Source: Alphaproteobacteria bacterium (GTDB lineage Bacteria; Pseudomonadota; Alphaproteobacteria; RF32; CAG-239). Taken from it: a stretch of DNA of 6,005 nt. Below, one piece after another: positions 1 to 4,802 of the stretch; position 1 is the stretch's first letter; every line of letters starts with the position of its first letter. A model generated the notes under the pieces. The model saw nothing but the letters and a program-made list of their open reading frames with translations, did not search any database and was not told where the DNA came from. The stretch is from positions 1 through 6,005 of the forward strand of contig JAGCOI010000199.1 in assembly GCA_017645485.1 (NCBI GenBank), read 5' to 3'. Both the position numbers and the translations under genes were made by a program.

Positions 1-369
1 CCACAGTTGAAAATTTCCGAATTTCATCGCTGGGGAGGAAATTTGGGACAAATGATGCAAAATGTGTTAATCGATGATTTGCAAAAAATGATGCCTGATG
101 CTTTTGTAAAACCTTTGTTGTATGGGCAAAAAGCGCAGTATATCGTTGAAGTTAACGTTGATAAATTAAGCGGTTATTTCAATGAAAATGCCGTTTTAAG
201 CGGAAATTATAAGATTTTGTCGTCTGATGGCAGGATTGCAACACAGGAAAACTTTAATTTGACCGCGTCGGCCGGTAAAGATTATGCCTCATACGTAAAA
301 GGGCAAAGTCGGTTGCTTGCCGATTTGGCATCAAAGATTGCTTTGAAAATTCAAACGCTGAACAAATAG
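1..369 (+). CDS. PqiC/YmbA-type ABC-transport auxiliary lipoprotein, 3' part
   Basis: The reading frame is open from base 1 (it begins Pro-Gln-Leu-Lys-Ile-Ser) to the TAG at 367-369, so this is the C-terminal part of a gene that starts outside the window; the TTG at 7 is an internal Leu codon, not a start. The visible 122 residues match my memory of the ABC-type transport auxiliary lipoprotein family (PqiC/YmbA, formerly DUF330): a 'SEFHRWGG' segment near the left edge, where the family has a conserved Trp, then an amphipathic helix, a beta-rich middle (QYIVEVNVDKLSG) and a closing helix with LLADLASKIA. Members are outer-membrane lipoproteins that work with MCE-domain proteins (PqiB-like) in moving lipids between the membranes. 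The signal peptide and lipobox would be off-window, and partner genes are probably upstream. No terminator is visible after the stop. The family call is fairly secure; the exact subgroup is not. Confidence 0.75.
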   Translation, partial: PQLKISEFHRWGGNLGQMMQNVLIDDLQKMMPDAFVKPLLYGQKAQYIVEVNVDKLSGYFNENAVLSGNYKILSSDGRIATQENFNLTASAGKDYASYVKGQSRLLADLASKIALKIQTLNK

Positions 370-387
370 ACGGTTATGAATTTGAGG

Positions 388-417
388 TTGCGAAAACATC
401 AATATATTGTGTAAAAT
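388..417 (+). promoter_or_regulatory. possible secondary promoter upstream of rpsM
   Basis: TTGCGA (388-393) and TAAAAT (412-417) are separated by 18 bp and match sigma70 consensus at 4/6 and 5/6. It lies just downstream of the lipoprotein gene and about 60 bp upstream of the much better promoter at 471-498. In AT-rich DNA such matches arise easily, so it is listed only as a candidate. A perfect 10-bp palindrome, CAATATATTG (400-409), falls in its spacer and could be chance. Confidence 0.2.
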
Positions 418-437
418 CAATCGGTTCATAAATATTG

Positions 438-466
438 TTTAAAAAGTTTTAAAAAGTTTAAAAAAA
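438..466 (+). promoter_or_regulatory. phased A-tracts / candidate UP element of the rpsM promoter
   Basis: Three runs of A (441-445, 451-455, 460-466) recur with a period of about 10 bp, the first two in the near-identical repeats AAAAAGTTTT (441-450) and AAAAAGTTTA (451-460). The array ends five bases before the -35 box at 471. A-tracts in phase with the helical repeat are known to bend DNA, and AT-rich sequence directly upstream of -35 is where the RNA polymerase alpha C-terminal domain binds (UP element). Both roles are inferred from sequence and position. Confidence 0.6.
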
Positions 467-470
467 CATA

Positions 471-498
471 TTGACATGCGCAAATATTTGAATATAAT
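471..498 (+). promoter_or_regulatory. sigma70-type promoter of the rpsM-rpsK-rpoA operon
   Basis: TTGACA (471-476) and TATAAT (493-498) both match consensus perfectly and are separated by 16 bp. Transcription should start near 505, giving a leader of about 60 nt before the rpsM start at 567. Such a strong promoter directly ahead of rpsM indicates that the alpha operon is transcribed independently here, rather than as the tail of a long S10-spc-alpha transcript. Confidence 0.88.
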
Positions 499-511
499 CC
501 GCTTAATTTTG

Positions 512-531
512 AAAAGTGGTGATCAACTTTT
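512..531 (+). promoter_or_regulatory. weak hairpin in the rpsM leader
   Basis: AAAAGT (512-517) can pair with ACTTTT (526-531) around an 8-nt loop, near the 5' end of the predicted leader. In E. coli the alpha operon leader forms a pseudoknot bound by S4 for translational autoregulation. This hairpin is A/U-rich and weak, and I see no convincing pseudoknot partner, so a regulatory role is speculative. Confidence 0.25.
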
Positions 532-555
532 TGAATAGTTTATTTTATTGATAAT

Positions 556-559
556 GGAG
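556..559 (+). promoter_or_regulatory. ribosome binding site of rpsM (supports a TTG start)
   Basis: GGAG ends seven bases before the TTG at 567-569. This spacing, and the lack of any in-frame ATG nearby, support initiation at TTG. The same bases also lie inside an out-of-frame ATG (554-556), which begins a short overlapping frame that is probably not used. Confidence 0.8.
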
Positions 560-566
560 AATAAAT

Positions 567-935
567 TTGGCTCGTATAGCTGGCGTAAATATCCCGAGTG
601 CCAAAAGGGTAGAGGTCGCTTTGACCTATATTTTTGGTATCGGGCGTAAGACTGCTCAAGACATTTGTACAAAATCCGGCGTTTCTATGGATCGCCGCGT
701 TCAAGATTTGAGTGATGAAGAAGTTTCAAAATTGCGTGAAGTGATTGATCGCGATTATTTGGTAGAAGGTGAACTTCGTCGTGAAGTCGGTGTTAACATC
801 AAAAGATTGATGGATCTCGGTTGCTACAGAGGTTTAAGACATCGTAAAGGGTTACCTGTTCGCGGACAAAGCACAAAACAGAACGCGCGTACCCGTAAAG
901 GTAAACGTAAAACGGTTGCTAATAAGAAGAAATAA
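567..935 (+). CDS. rpsM: 30S ribosomal protein S13
   Basis: This 122-residue protein is full length for bacterial S13, a 30S head protein that contacts S19, the 50S subunit (intersubunit bridges) and P-site tRNA. The N-terminus [10 protein letters not shown] is the conserved S13 start, so initiation must be at the TTG, preceded by GGAG at 556-559. Residues about 14-60 form the helix-two-turn-helix-type core, including the conserved [10 protein letters not shown] (21-30). Residues 88-101 carry the family signature [14 protein letters not shown], and a basic tail ([10 protein letters not shown] and on) ends in KKK, as expected for the tRNA-contacting extension. It is the first gene of the operon, 11 bp ahead of rpsK. 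A TTG start is unusual for so highly expressed a protein and may moderate its translation. Confidence 0.97.
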   Translation: MARIAGVNIPSAKRVEVALTYIFGIGRKTAQDICTKSGVSMDRRVQDLSDEEVSKLREVIDRDYLVEGELRREVGVNIKRLMDLGCYRGLRHRKGLPVRGQSTKQNARTRKGKRKTVANKKK

Positions 936-946
936 GTGAGGGCATA

Positions 947-1339
947 ATGGCAAAAGCAGCAACACAACGTGTTAAGAAAAAAGAAAAAAAGAATATCACA
1001 TCCGGCGTTGCCCATGTGAATTCGACCTTTAACAACACAAGAATAACCATTACTGACGCTCAAGGCAATACCGTTGCATGGTCAACGGCCGGCGCACAAG
1101 GTTTTAAAGGCTCAAGAAAATCAACGCCTTATGCCGCACAAGTGGCCGCTGAAGAAGCCGCTAAGAAGGCTCAGGATTGCGGTATGACGACTTTGGAAGT
1201 TGAAGTTAAAGGACCGGGTTCGGGCAGAGAATCTGCCATCAGAGCATTGCAGGTTGTCGGTTTTACAATTACATCGATTCGCGATGTAACGCCGATTCCG
1301 CATAACGGTTGCAGATTAAGAAAGCGTCGTCGCGTTTAA
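947..1339 (+). CDS. rpsK: 30S ribosomal protein S11
   Basis: This 130-residue protein is of normal length for S11, a platform protein of the 30S subunit that binds 16S rRNA near the mRNA exit region and pairs with S6/S18. It has a basic N-terminal extension (KKKEKKN, residues about 10-16), then [37 protein letters not shown] (about 52-69), [14 protein letters not shown] (about 89-102) and the invariant C-terminal [11 protein letters not shown] followed by RKRRRV. The ATG at 947 is preceded by a GAGGG-type ribosome binding site (938-942) within the 11-bp gap after rpsM, so the two genes are almost certainly co-transcribed. A terminator-like hairpin follows before rpoA. Confidence 0.98.
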   Translation: MAKAATQRVKKKEKKNITSGVAHVNSTFNNTRITITDAQGNTVAWSTAGAQGFKGSRKSTPYAAQVAAEEAAKKAQDCGMTTLEVEVKGPGSGRESAIRALQVVGFTITSIRDVTPIPHNGCRLRKRRRV

Positions 1340-1350
1340 TCTTTTTTCAA

Positions 1351-1395
1351 ATCTGGCGGAAATTGGTTTGATATTTCCGCCGATAGGTTTTTTTT
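1351..1395 (+). terminator. terminator-like hairpin between rpsK and rpoA (possible attenuator)
   Basis: GGCGGAAAT (1355-1363) pairs perfectly with ATTTCCGCC (1373-1381) around a 9-nt loop. ATC (1351-1353) can extend the stem with GAT (1382-1384) if T1354 is bulged out. Eight T residues follow at 1388-1395, three bases after the extended stem. This has the form of an intrinsic terminator on the plus strand, but it sits inside an operon whose next gene, rpoA, has no clear promoter of its own. Partial termination that sets the ratio of ribosomal proteins to alpha is the simplest reading. It could instead be a stabilising 3' end left by RNA processing. Confidence 0.65.
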
Positions 1396-1410
1396 CAATT
1401 CATATTTTAA

Positions 1411-1415
1411 GAGGG
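1411..1415 (+). promoter_or_regulatory. ribosome binding site of rpoA (supports a GTG start)
   Basis: GAGGG lies seven bases before the GTG at 1423-1425. The resulting N-terminus matches the usual alphaproteobacterial RpoA start, so the GTG is preferred over any downstream ATG. Confidence 0.8.
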
Positions 1416-1422
1416 TACTCCG

Positions 1423-2430
1423 GTGATTCAAAAAAATTGGCAAGAACTTATTAAACCCACGAATTTAGATATTACTTCAGAGGGTAAAAATAGGTCTAAA
1501 ATAGTTATAGAACCCCTTGAGAGAGGCTTTGGCTTAACGCTTGGTAATGCATTAAGACGTGTTTTGCTTTCATCATTACAAGGCGGTGCCGTTTCATCAA
1601 TTAAAATTAATGGTGTTTTGCATGAATTTTCCGTTATTGAAGGTGTTCGTGAAGATGTAACGGATATCGTGTTAAACATTAAAGGTTTGGCAGTTGCTGT
1701 TCACAGTGACGGTCAGAAAACAATGTATTTGGATGCTGAAGGGCCGTGTGTGGTCACTGCATCAATGATTGATACGGGACATGATGTTGAAATTATGAAC
1801 CCCGATCATGTGATTTGTACATTGGATGCCGGCGGTAAAATTTCGATGGAATTGACGGTTACGACAGGTAAAGGTTATGTTCCGGCTTATCAAAGCAAAT
1901 CAATGGACTCGTTTATCGGTGTTATTGCCGTTGATGCTATTTATTCTCCCGTAAAGAAAGTTTCTTATAAGGTGGAAAATACGCGTGTCGGTCAAATCAC
2001 AGACTATGATAAGTTGACAATGGTTGTTGAGACAAACGGTGTTGTGACACCGGAAGATGCAGTTGCTTATGCTGCACGTATTTTACAAGATCAGCTCAAA
2101 CCGTTCATTAATTTTGATGAACCGGATTCTGATGCTGAAGTTGTTAAAGAAGAATTGCCGTTTAATCGTAATTTGCTTAAGAAAGTTGAAGAGCTTGAAC
2201 TTTCCGTTCGTTCGGCTAACTGCTTGAAGAATGATAATATTGTTTATATCGGTGATTTGGTTCAAAAGACAGAGGCGGAAATGCTTCGTACACCGAACTT
2301 CGGTCGTAAATCCTTAAATGAAATTAAGGAAGTGTTGACGAAGATGGGTATTCATCTCGGTATGGAAACACCGGGTTGGCCGCCGGAGAATATTGAAGAA
2401 TTGATCAGAAAATGTGACGATCATTTCTAA
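1423..2430 (+). CDS. rpoA: DNA-directed RNA polymerase subunit alpha
   Basis: This 335-residue protein is full length for the alpha subunit, whose dimer nucleates assembly of beta and beta' and whose C-terminal domain binds UP elements and activators. The N-terminal domain (about 1-232) includes the conserved dimer/assembly segment [16 protein letters not shown] (31-46), with Arg45 as in E. coli. A linker rich in acidic residues (about 233-246) leads to the C-terminal domain (about 250-320). The residues that in E. coli contact DNA are all present with an offset of two: Arg263, Asn266 and Cys267 in SVRSANCLK, and Gly294, Lys296 and Ser297 in FGRKS. Translation starts at GTG. The gene has no obvious promoter in the 83-bp gap after rpsK, so it probably depends on read-through of the hairpin at 1351-1395. 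It ends at a strong terminator, and rplQ, its usual neighbour, is absent. Confidence 0.98.
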   Translation: MIQKNWQELIKPTNLDITSEGKNRSKIVIEPLERGFGLTLGNALRRVLLSSLQGGAVSSIKINGVLHEFSVIEGVREDVTDIVLNIKGLAVAVHSDGQKTMYLDAEGPCVVTASMIDTGHDVEIMNPDHVICTLDAGGKISMELTVTTGKGYVPAYQSKSMDSFIGVIAVDAIYSPVKKVSYKVENTRVGQITDYDKLTMVVETNGVVTPEDAVAYAARILQDQLKPFINFDEPDSDAEVVKEELPFNRNLLKKVEELELSVRSANCLKNDNIVYIGDLVQKTEAEMLRTPNFGRKSLNEIKEVLTKMGIHLGMETPGWPPENIEELIRKCDDHF

Positions 2431-2437
2431 ATAACAC

Positions 2438-2473
2438 AAAAACCCCTCTTGCTTAAAAACAAGAGGGGTTTTT
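2438..2473. terminator. bidirectional intrinsic terminator shared by rpoA and the small membrane-protein gene
   Basis: CCCCTCTTG (2443-2451) pairs with CAAGAGGGG (2460-2468) around an 8-nt loop. Flanking AAAAA (2438-2442) and TTTTT (2469-2473) extend the symmetry to 14 bp, so the structure has a T-tract in both directions. It begins eight bases after the rpoA stop and ends one base before the stop codon of the convergent gene on the minus strand, so it fits as the end point of both transcripts. Confidence 0.93.
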
Positions 2474-2474
2474 A

Positions 2475-2759
2475 TCAGATAAAAATCATAACGGCGATTG
2501 CTAAAACGATAACGTTTAAAGCGACGATACCCCATGTTATTTTTTCTCGTTTGGATTGTTCTATGGTTCGTAAAACAAACAACATATAAAACAACATACT
2601 GATAACATAGAAAAAATAAATCGGTAAATATTCCGTCGGCATTGAAAGTATCGGTTTTTGCAAGTTTTTTGGTCCGATAATGTGCGATAATAAAATCAAA
2701 CACAACAAGCCCGTACAAATCGGATAGTTCCGAAAAACACCAATAACAAATTTTTTCAT
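2475..2759 (-). CDS. small membrane protein of unknown function, three predicted helices
   Basis: I do not recognise a family. From the ATG at 2759 the product is 94 residues (a TTG two codons upstream would add Cys and a new first Met). Three hydrophobic stretches are seen at about 13-29, 45-64 and 74-94, and the chain ends inside the last one (AIAVMIFI). The loop between the second and third is polar (TIEQSKREK), and Met-Lys-Lys begins the protein. It is thus likely an inner-membrane protein. Support for a real gene comes from a near-consensus promoter at 2818-2845, a terminator directly after the TGA, and coherent helix-loop-helix composition. Against it, no clear Shine-Dalgarno sequence precedes the ATG. 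Read-through from the efflux operon upstream is possible, but a functional link to that pump is only a guess from position. Confidence 0.65.
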   Translation of the reverse strand: MKKFVIGVFRNYPICTGLLCLILLSHIIGPKNLQKPILSMPTEYLPIYFFYVISMLFYMLFVLRTIEQSKREKITWGIVALNVIVLAIAVMIFI

Positions 2760-2817
2760 ACACAAATATGTTTTAAATAAATAATAATCGTTTAGAATTA
2801 TAATCTCACGGAAAAGG

Positions 2818-2845
2818 ATTATAAGTAAAAAACGACTGAAGTCAA
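2818..2845 (-). promoter_or_regulatory. sigma70-type promoter of the small membrane-protein gene
   Basis: On the minus strand TTGACT (2845-2840) and TATAAT (2823-2818) are separated by 16 bp, the same spacer length as the rpsM promoter. Transcription would start near 2811, about 50 nt before the ATG at 2759. The -35 box overlaps a small inverted repeat, GACTTCAGTC (2843-2834). A second TATAAT at 2802-2797 has no good -35 partner. No strong terminator separates this promoter from the end of the permease gene at 2873. Confidence 0.7.
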
Positions 2846-2872
2846 GGAATTTTCTTTTCGCAGACGATTGAA

Positions 2873-4102
2873 TTATTCATATCTTAAAGCGTTAATCGGG
2901 TTTAGAAGAGAAGCTTTATAGGCCGGATAAAAACCGAAAAACAGACCAACCATACCGGCAAATGAAAACGGCAACAGAATATAAAAAACGGAAACAACAG
3001 CCTTAAAAGTGCTTAAAACGGAAACAAGACCGGCACCGGCGAGCCCGATGATAACGCCGATTAAGCCCCCGATTAAAGACACGACCAAGGCTTCGGTTAA
3101 AAATTGGAGCCTGATATCCCAGCTTTTGGCGCCGATTGCCATACGGATACCTATTTCACGCGTGCGTTCGGTAACCGAAACAAGCATGATGTTCATAATG
3201 CCGATGCCGCCGACCAAAAGCGAAATAGATGCAATCGAGCCGAGTAAAATCGTTAAGACTTGGGTGGATGTTTCCATCATTTCCATCATTTGTGTTAAGT
3301 TCATAATGACAAAATCATCATCTTTGTTCATGCCTAAATTATGACGTTGGCGTAAAAGTGCGCGGATGGCATCTTGCGAAGAATATGTATCTTCGGCGGT
3401 TTGTGCCTGTAACATAACCATATTGACCATATCCGGAAATGATATGCCCGTAACCTTTTTTTGCGCCGTGGAAAGAGGAATATATACCATATCATCCTGA
3501 TCCATGCCGGGGCCGCTTTGTCCACGTGAGGTTGTAACACCGATAACCGTAAACGGAATGCCTTTAACACGGATCGTTTTGCCTAAAGGATCAACGTCAC
3601 CGAATAATTCTTTAACAACTGTTGTTCCTAAAATGGCGACTTTACCGGCATTTTTTACATCTGTTTGGCTGAAATATCTGCCATAGGCTAAATTCCAATC
3701 TTTAATGATAAAATAGCGATTGTCCGTGCCGACGATGGATGTTGACCAGTTGGCGTTACCGTATACGATTTGTCCCGCATCATTTAAAACAGGTGCGGCC
3801 ATGGCAATACCTTCAATTTTTTCTTCAATGGCATTGCCGTCGGAAGCTTTCATGGTTGGCTGAGAGCCGTGTCCCATACGTTTTCCGCCCGAAGTGGAAG
3901 TGCCGGAACGTATCATAATCAGATTGGTGCCCATACTTTTCATTTCGTTTTGTATGGTCAGTTGTGCACCGTTGCCGATAGCCAGCATAATGATAACGGC
4001 CGCAACGCCGATAATAATGCCGAGACATGTTAAAATCGAACGCATTTTATTGGCTTTAATGGCGCGCAGAGCAATGGAAAATGTGGTTGCACTGTCAATC
4101 AT
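2873..4102 (-). CDS. MacB-type ABC transporter permease (FtsX/MacB_PCD family)
   Basis: The 409-residue protein has the MacB/FtsX-family topology: a first membrane helix at about 24-44, a large periplasmic domain (about 45-280), then three helices at about 284-308, 336-362 and 372-394. Family hallmarks are present: LLVGGIGIMNIMLVSVTERT (295-314), leading into REIGIRMAIGA with its cytoplasmic coupling function, and the C-terminal NPINALRYE. In this family ATP hydrolysis drives periplasmic movements passed through the membrane (mechanotransmission) rather than moving substrate through the permease itself. E. coli MacB carries ATPase and permease in one chain of about 650 residues; here they are separate. 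The start codon overlaps the ATPase stop by four bases (ATGA at 4102-4099), indicating translational coupling. The substrate (macrolide, peptide, siderophore or other) cannot be told from sequence, and a related non-MacB exporter is possible, so no gene symbol is given. Confidence 0.92.
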   Translation of the reverse strand: MIDSATTFSIALRAIKANKMRSILTCLGIIIGVAAVIIMLAIGNGAQLTIQNEMKSMGTNLIMIRSGTSTSGGKRMGHGSQPTMKASDGNAIEEKIEGIAMAAPVLNDAGQIVYGNANWSTSIVGTDNRYFIIKDWNLAYGRYFSQTDVKNAGKVAILGTTVVKELFGDVDPLGKTIRVKGIPFTVIGVTTSRGQSGPGMDQDDMVYIPLSTAQKKVTGISFPDMVNMVMLQAQTAEDTYSSQDAIRALLRQRHNLGMNKDDDFVIMNLTQMMEMMETSTQVLTILLGSIASISLLVGGIGIMNIMLVSVTERTREIGIRMAIGAKSWDIRLQFLTEALVVSLIGGLIGVIIGLAGAGLVSVLSTFKAVVSVFYILLPFSFAGMVGLFFGFYPAYKASLLNPINALRYE

Positions 4103-4788
4103 TTCCGATTCCTTTTATCCGAATTGATTTCGCCATCGACGATTTTGATAATGCGGTCAGCGTAGCGGGCAATATCTTCTTCGTGCGTTACCAAAATTAT
4201 CGTACGGCCCATCTGTTGATTTAGTTTGCAAAAAAGTTGCATAATTTCAATGCTCATTTTTGTATCTAAGTTACCGGTCGGTTCATCGGCAAAAATAATC
4301 GGGGCATCATTTACGATGGCGCGTGCAATGGCTACCCTTTGCTGTTGTCCGCCGGAAAGTTGATTGGGCATATGATTCATGCGTTCTTGTAAACCGACTG
4401 CTTTTAAGGCATTTTGTGCTTTTTTAAGTCTGGTGTCGGAAGGTGTATTGTTGTAAACCATGGGCAGTTCAACATTTTCAAGCGCCGTTGTTCTGGAAAG
4501 TAAATTAAAACCTTGAAACACAAAACCGATTTTTTTGTTTCGAATATCAGCCAGTTCATCAGGTGTTAAATGTTGCACAGGGTATCCGTCTAATATATAA
4601 GAACCTGAAGTCGGACTGTCGAGACAACCTAAAATATTCATTAATGTTGATTTTCCGGAACCTGAAGGGCCCATAATGGCCACAAATTCACCACGCTCAA
4701 TTTGTAAAGTAATTCCTTTGAGGATTTGTAAATCAAATCCGTCCAAGGGGTAACTTTTATAAATATCGCGCAGTTCAATTAAAGCCAT
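4099..4788 (-). CDS. MacB/LolD-type ABC transporter ATP-binding protein
   Basis: This 229-residue protein is a stand-alone nucleotide-binding domain with every catalytic motif intact: Walker [10 protein letters not shown] (40-48), Q-loop Gln92 in FVFQGFNLL, signature LSGGQ (144-148), Walker B IIFADEP (164-170) with catalytic Glu169, D-loop GNLD (172-175) and H-loop His202 in VTHEE. The motifs ADEPTGNLD and FQGFNLL place it in the MacB/LolD/FtsE subgroup. It should sit at the cytoplasmic face as a dimer with the permease encoded immediately downstream, with which it overlaps by four bases. The ATG at 4788 is preceded by TAGGAG (4802-4797). LolD itself is a close relative, but pairing with a MacA-type adaptor and a MacB-type permease favours a tripartite efflux pump. 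Confidence 0.95.
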   Translation of the reverse strand: MALIELRDIYKSYPLDGFDLQILKGITLQIERGEFVAIMGPSGSGKSTLMNILGCLDSPTSGSYILDGYPVQHLTPDELADIRNKKIGFVFQGFNLLSRTTALENVELPMVYNNTPSDTRLKKAQNALKAVGLQERMNHMPNQLSGGQQQRVAIARAIVNDAPIIFADEPTGNLDTKMSIEIMQLFCKLNQQMGRTIILVTHEEDIARYADRIIKIVDGEINSDKRNRK

Positions 4789-4796
4789 GATGTTTT

Positions 4797-4802
4797 CTCC
4801 TA
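4797..4802 (-). promoter_or_regulatory. ribosome binding site of the ATPase gene, containing the adaptor stop codon
   Basis: The minus-strand TAGGAG lies eight bases before the ATG at 4788. Its first three bases are the TAG stop of the adaptor gene. Ribosomes ending the adaptor therefore cover the initiation site of the ATPase, which suggests coupled translation of the pump subunits. Confidence 0.8.

Noticed and set aside
554..646. Short ATG frame overlapping the rpsM ribosome binding site and start
   Set aside because: It has no ribosome binding site of its own and the peptide looks like out-of-frame rpsM; kept only as a remark on possible initiation competition.
824..1063. 79-codon minus-strand frame across the rpsM-rpsK junction
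   Set aside because: It is antisense to two conserved ribosomal protein genes, and its Phe/Leu/Cys-rich product is what lysine/arginine-rich codons give when read in reverse.
2314..2763. 149-codon minus-strand frame overlapping the small membrane-protein gene and the 3' end of rpoA
   Set aside because: It runs antisense through conserved rpoA codons and across the terminator, and its product has no coherent domain composition; the 94-residue frame fits promoter and terminator better.
2824..2872. Possible terminator after the permease gene (GACTTCAGTC followed by a T-run on the minus strand)
   Set aside because: The inverted repeat allows only a three- or four-base-pair stem, too weak to call a terminator.
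3271..3290. Tandem TTCCATCAT repeat in the permease gene
   Set aside because: It simply encodes a Met-Met-Glu repeat (residues about 272-277) in the periplasmic domain; two copies are not evidence of a repeat element.
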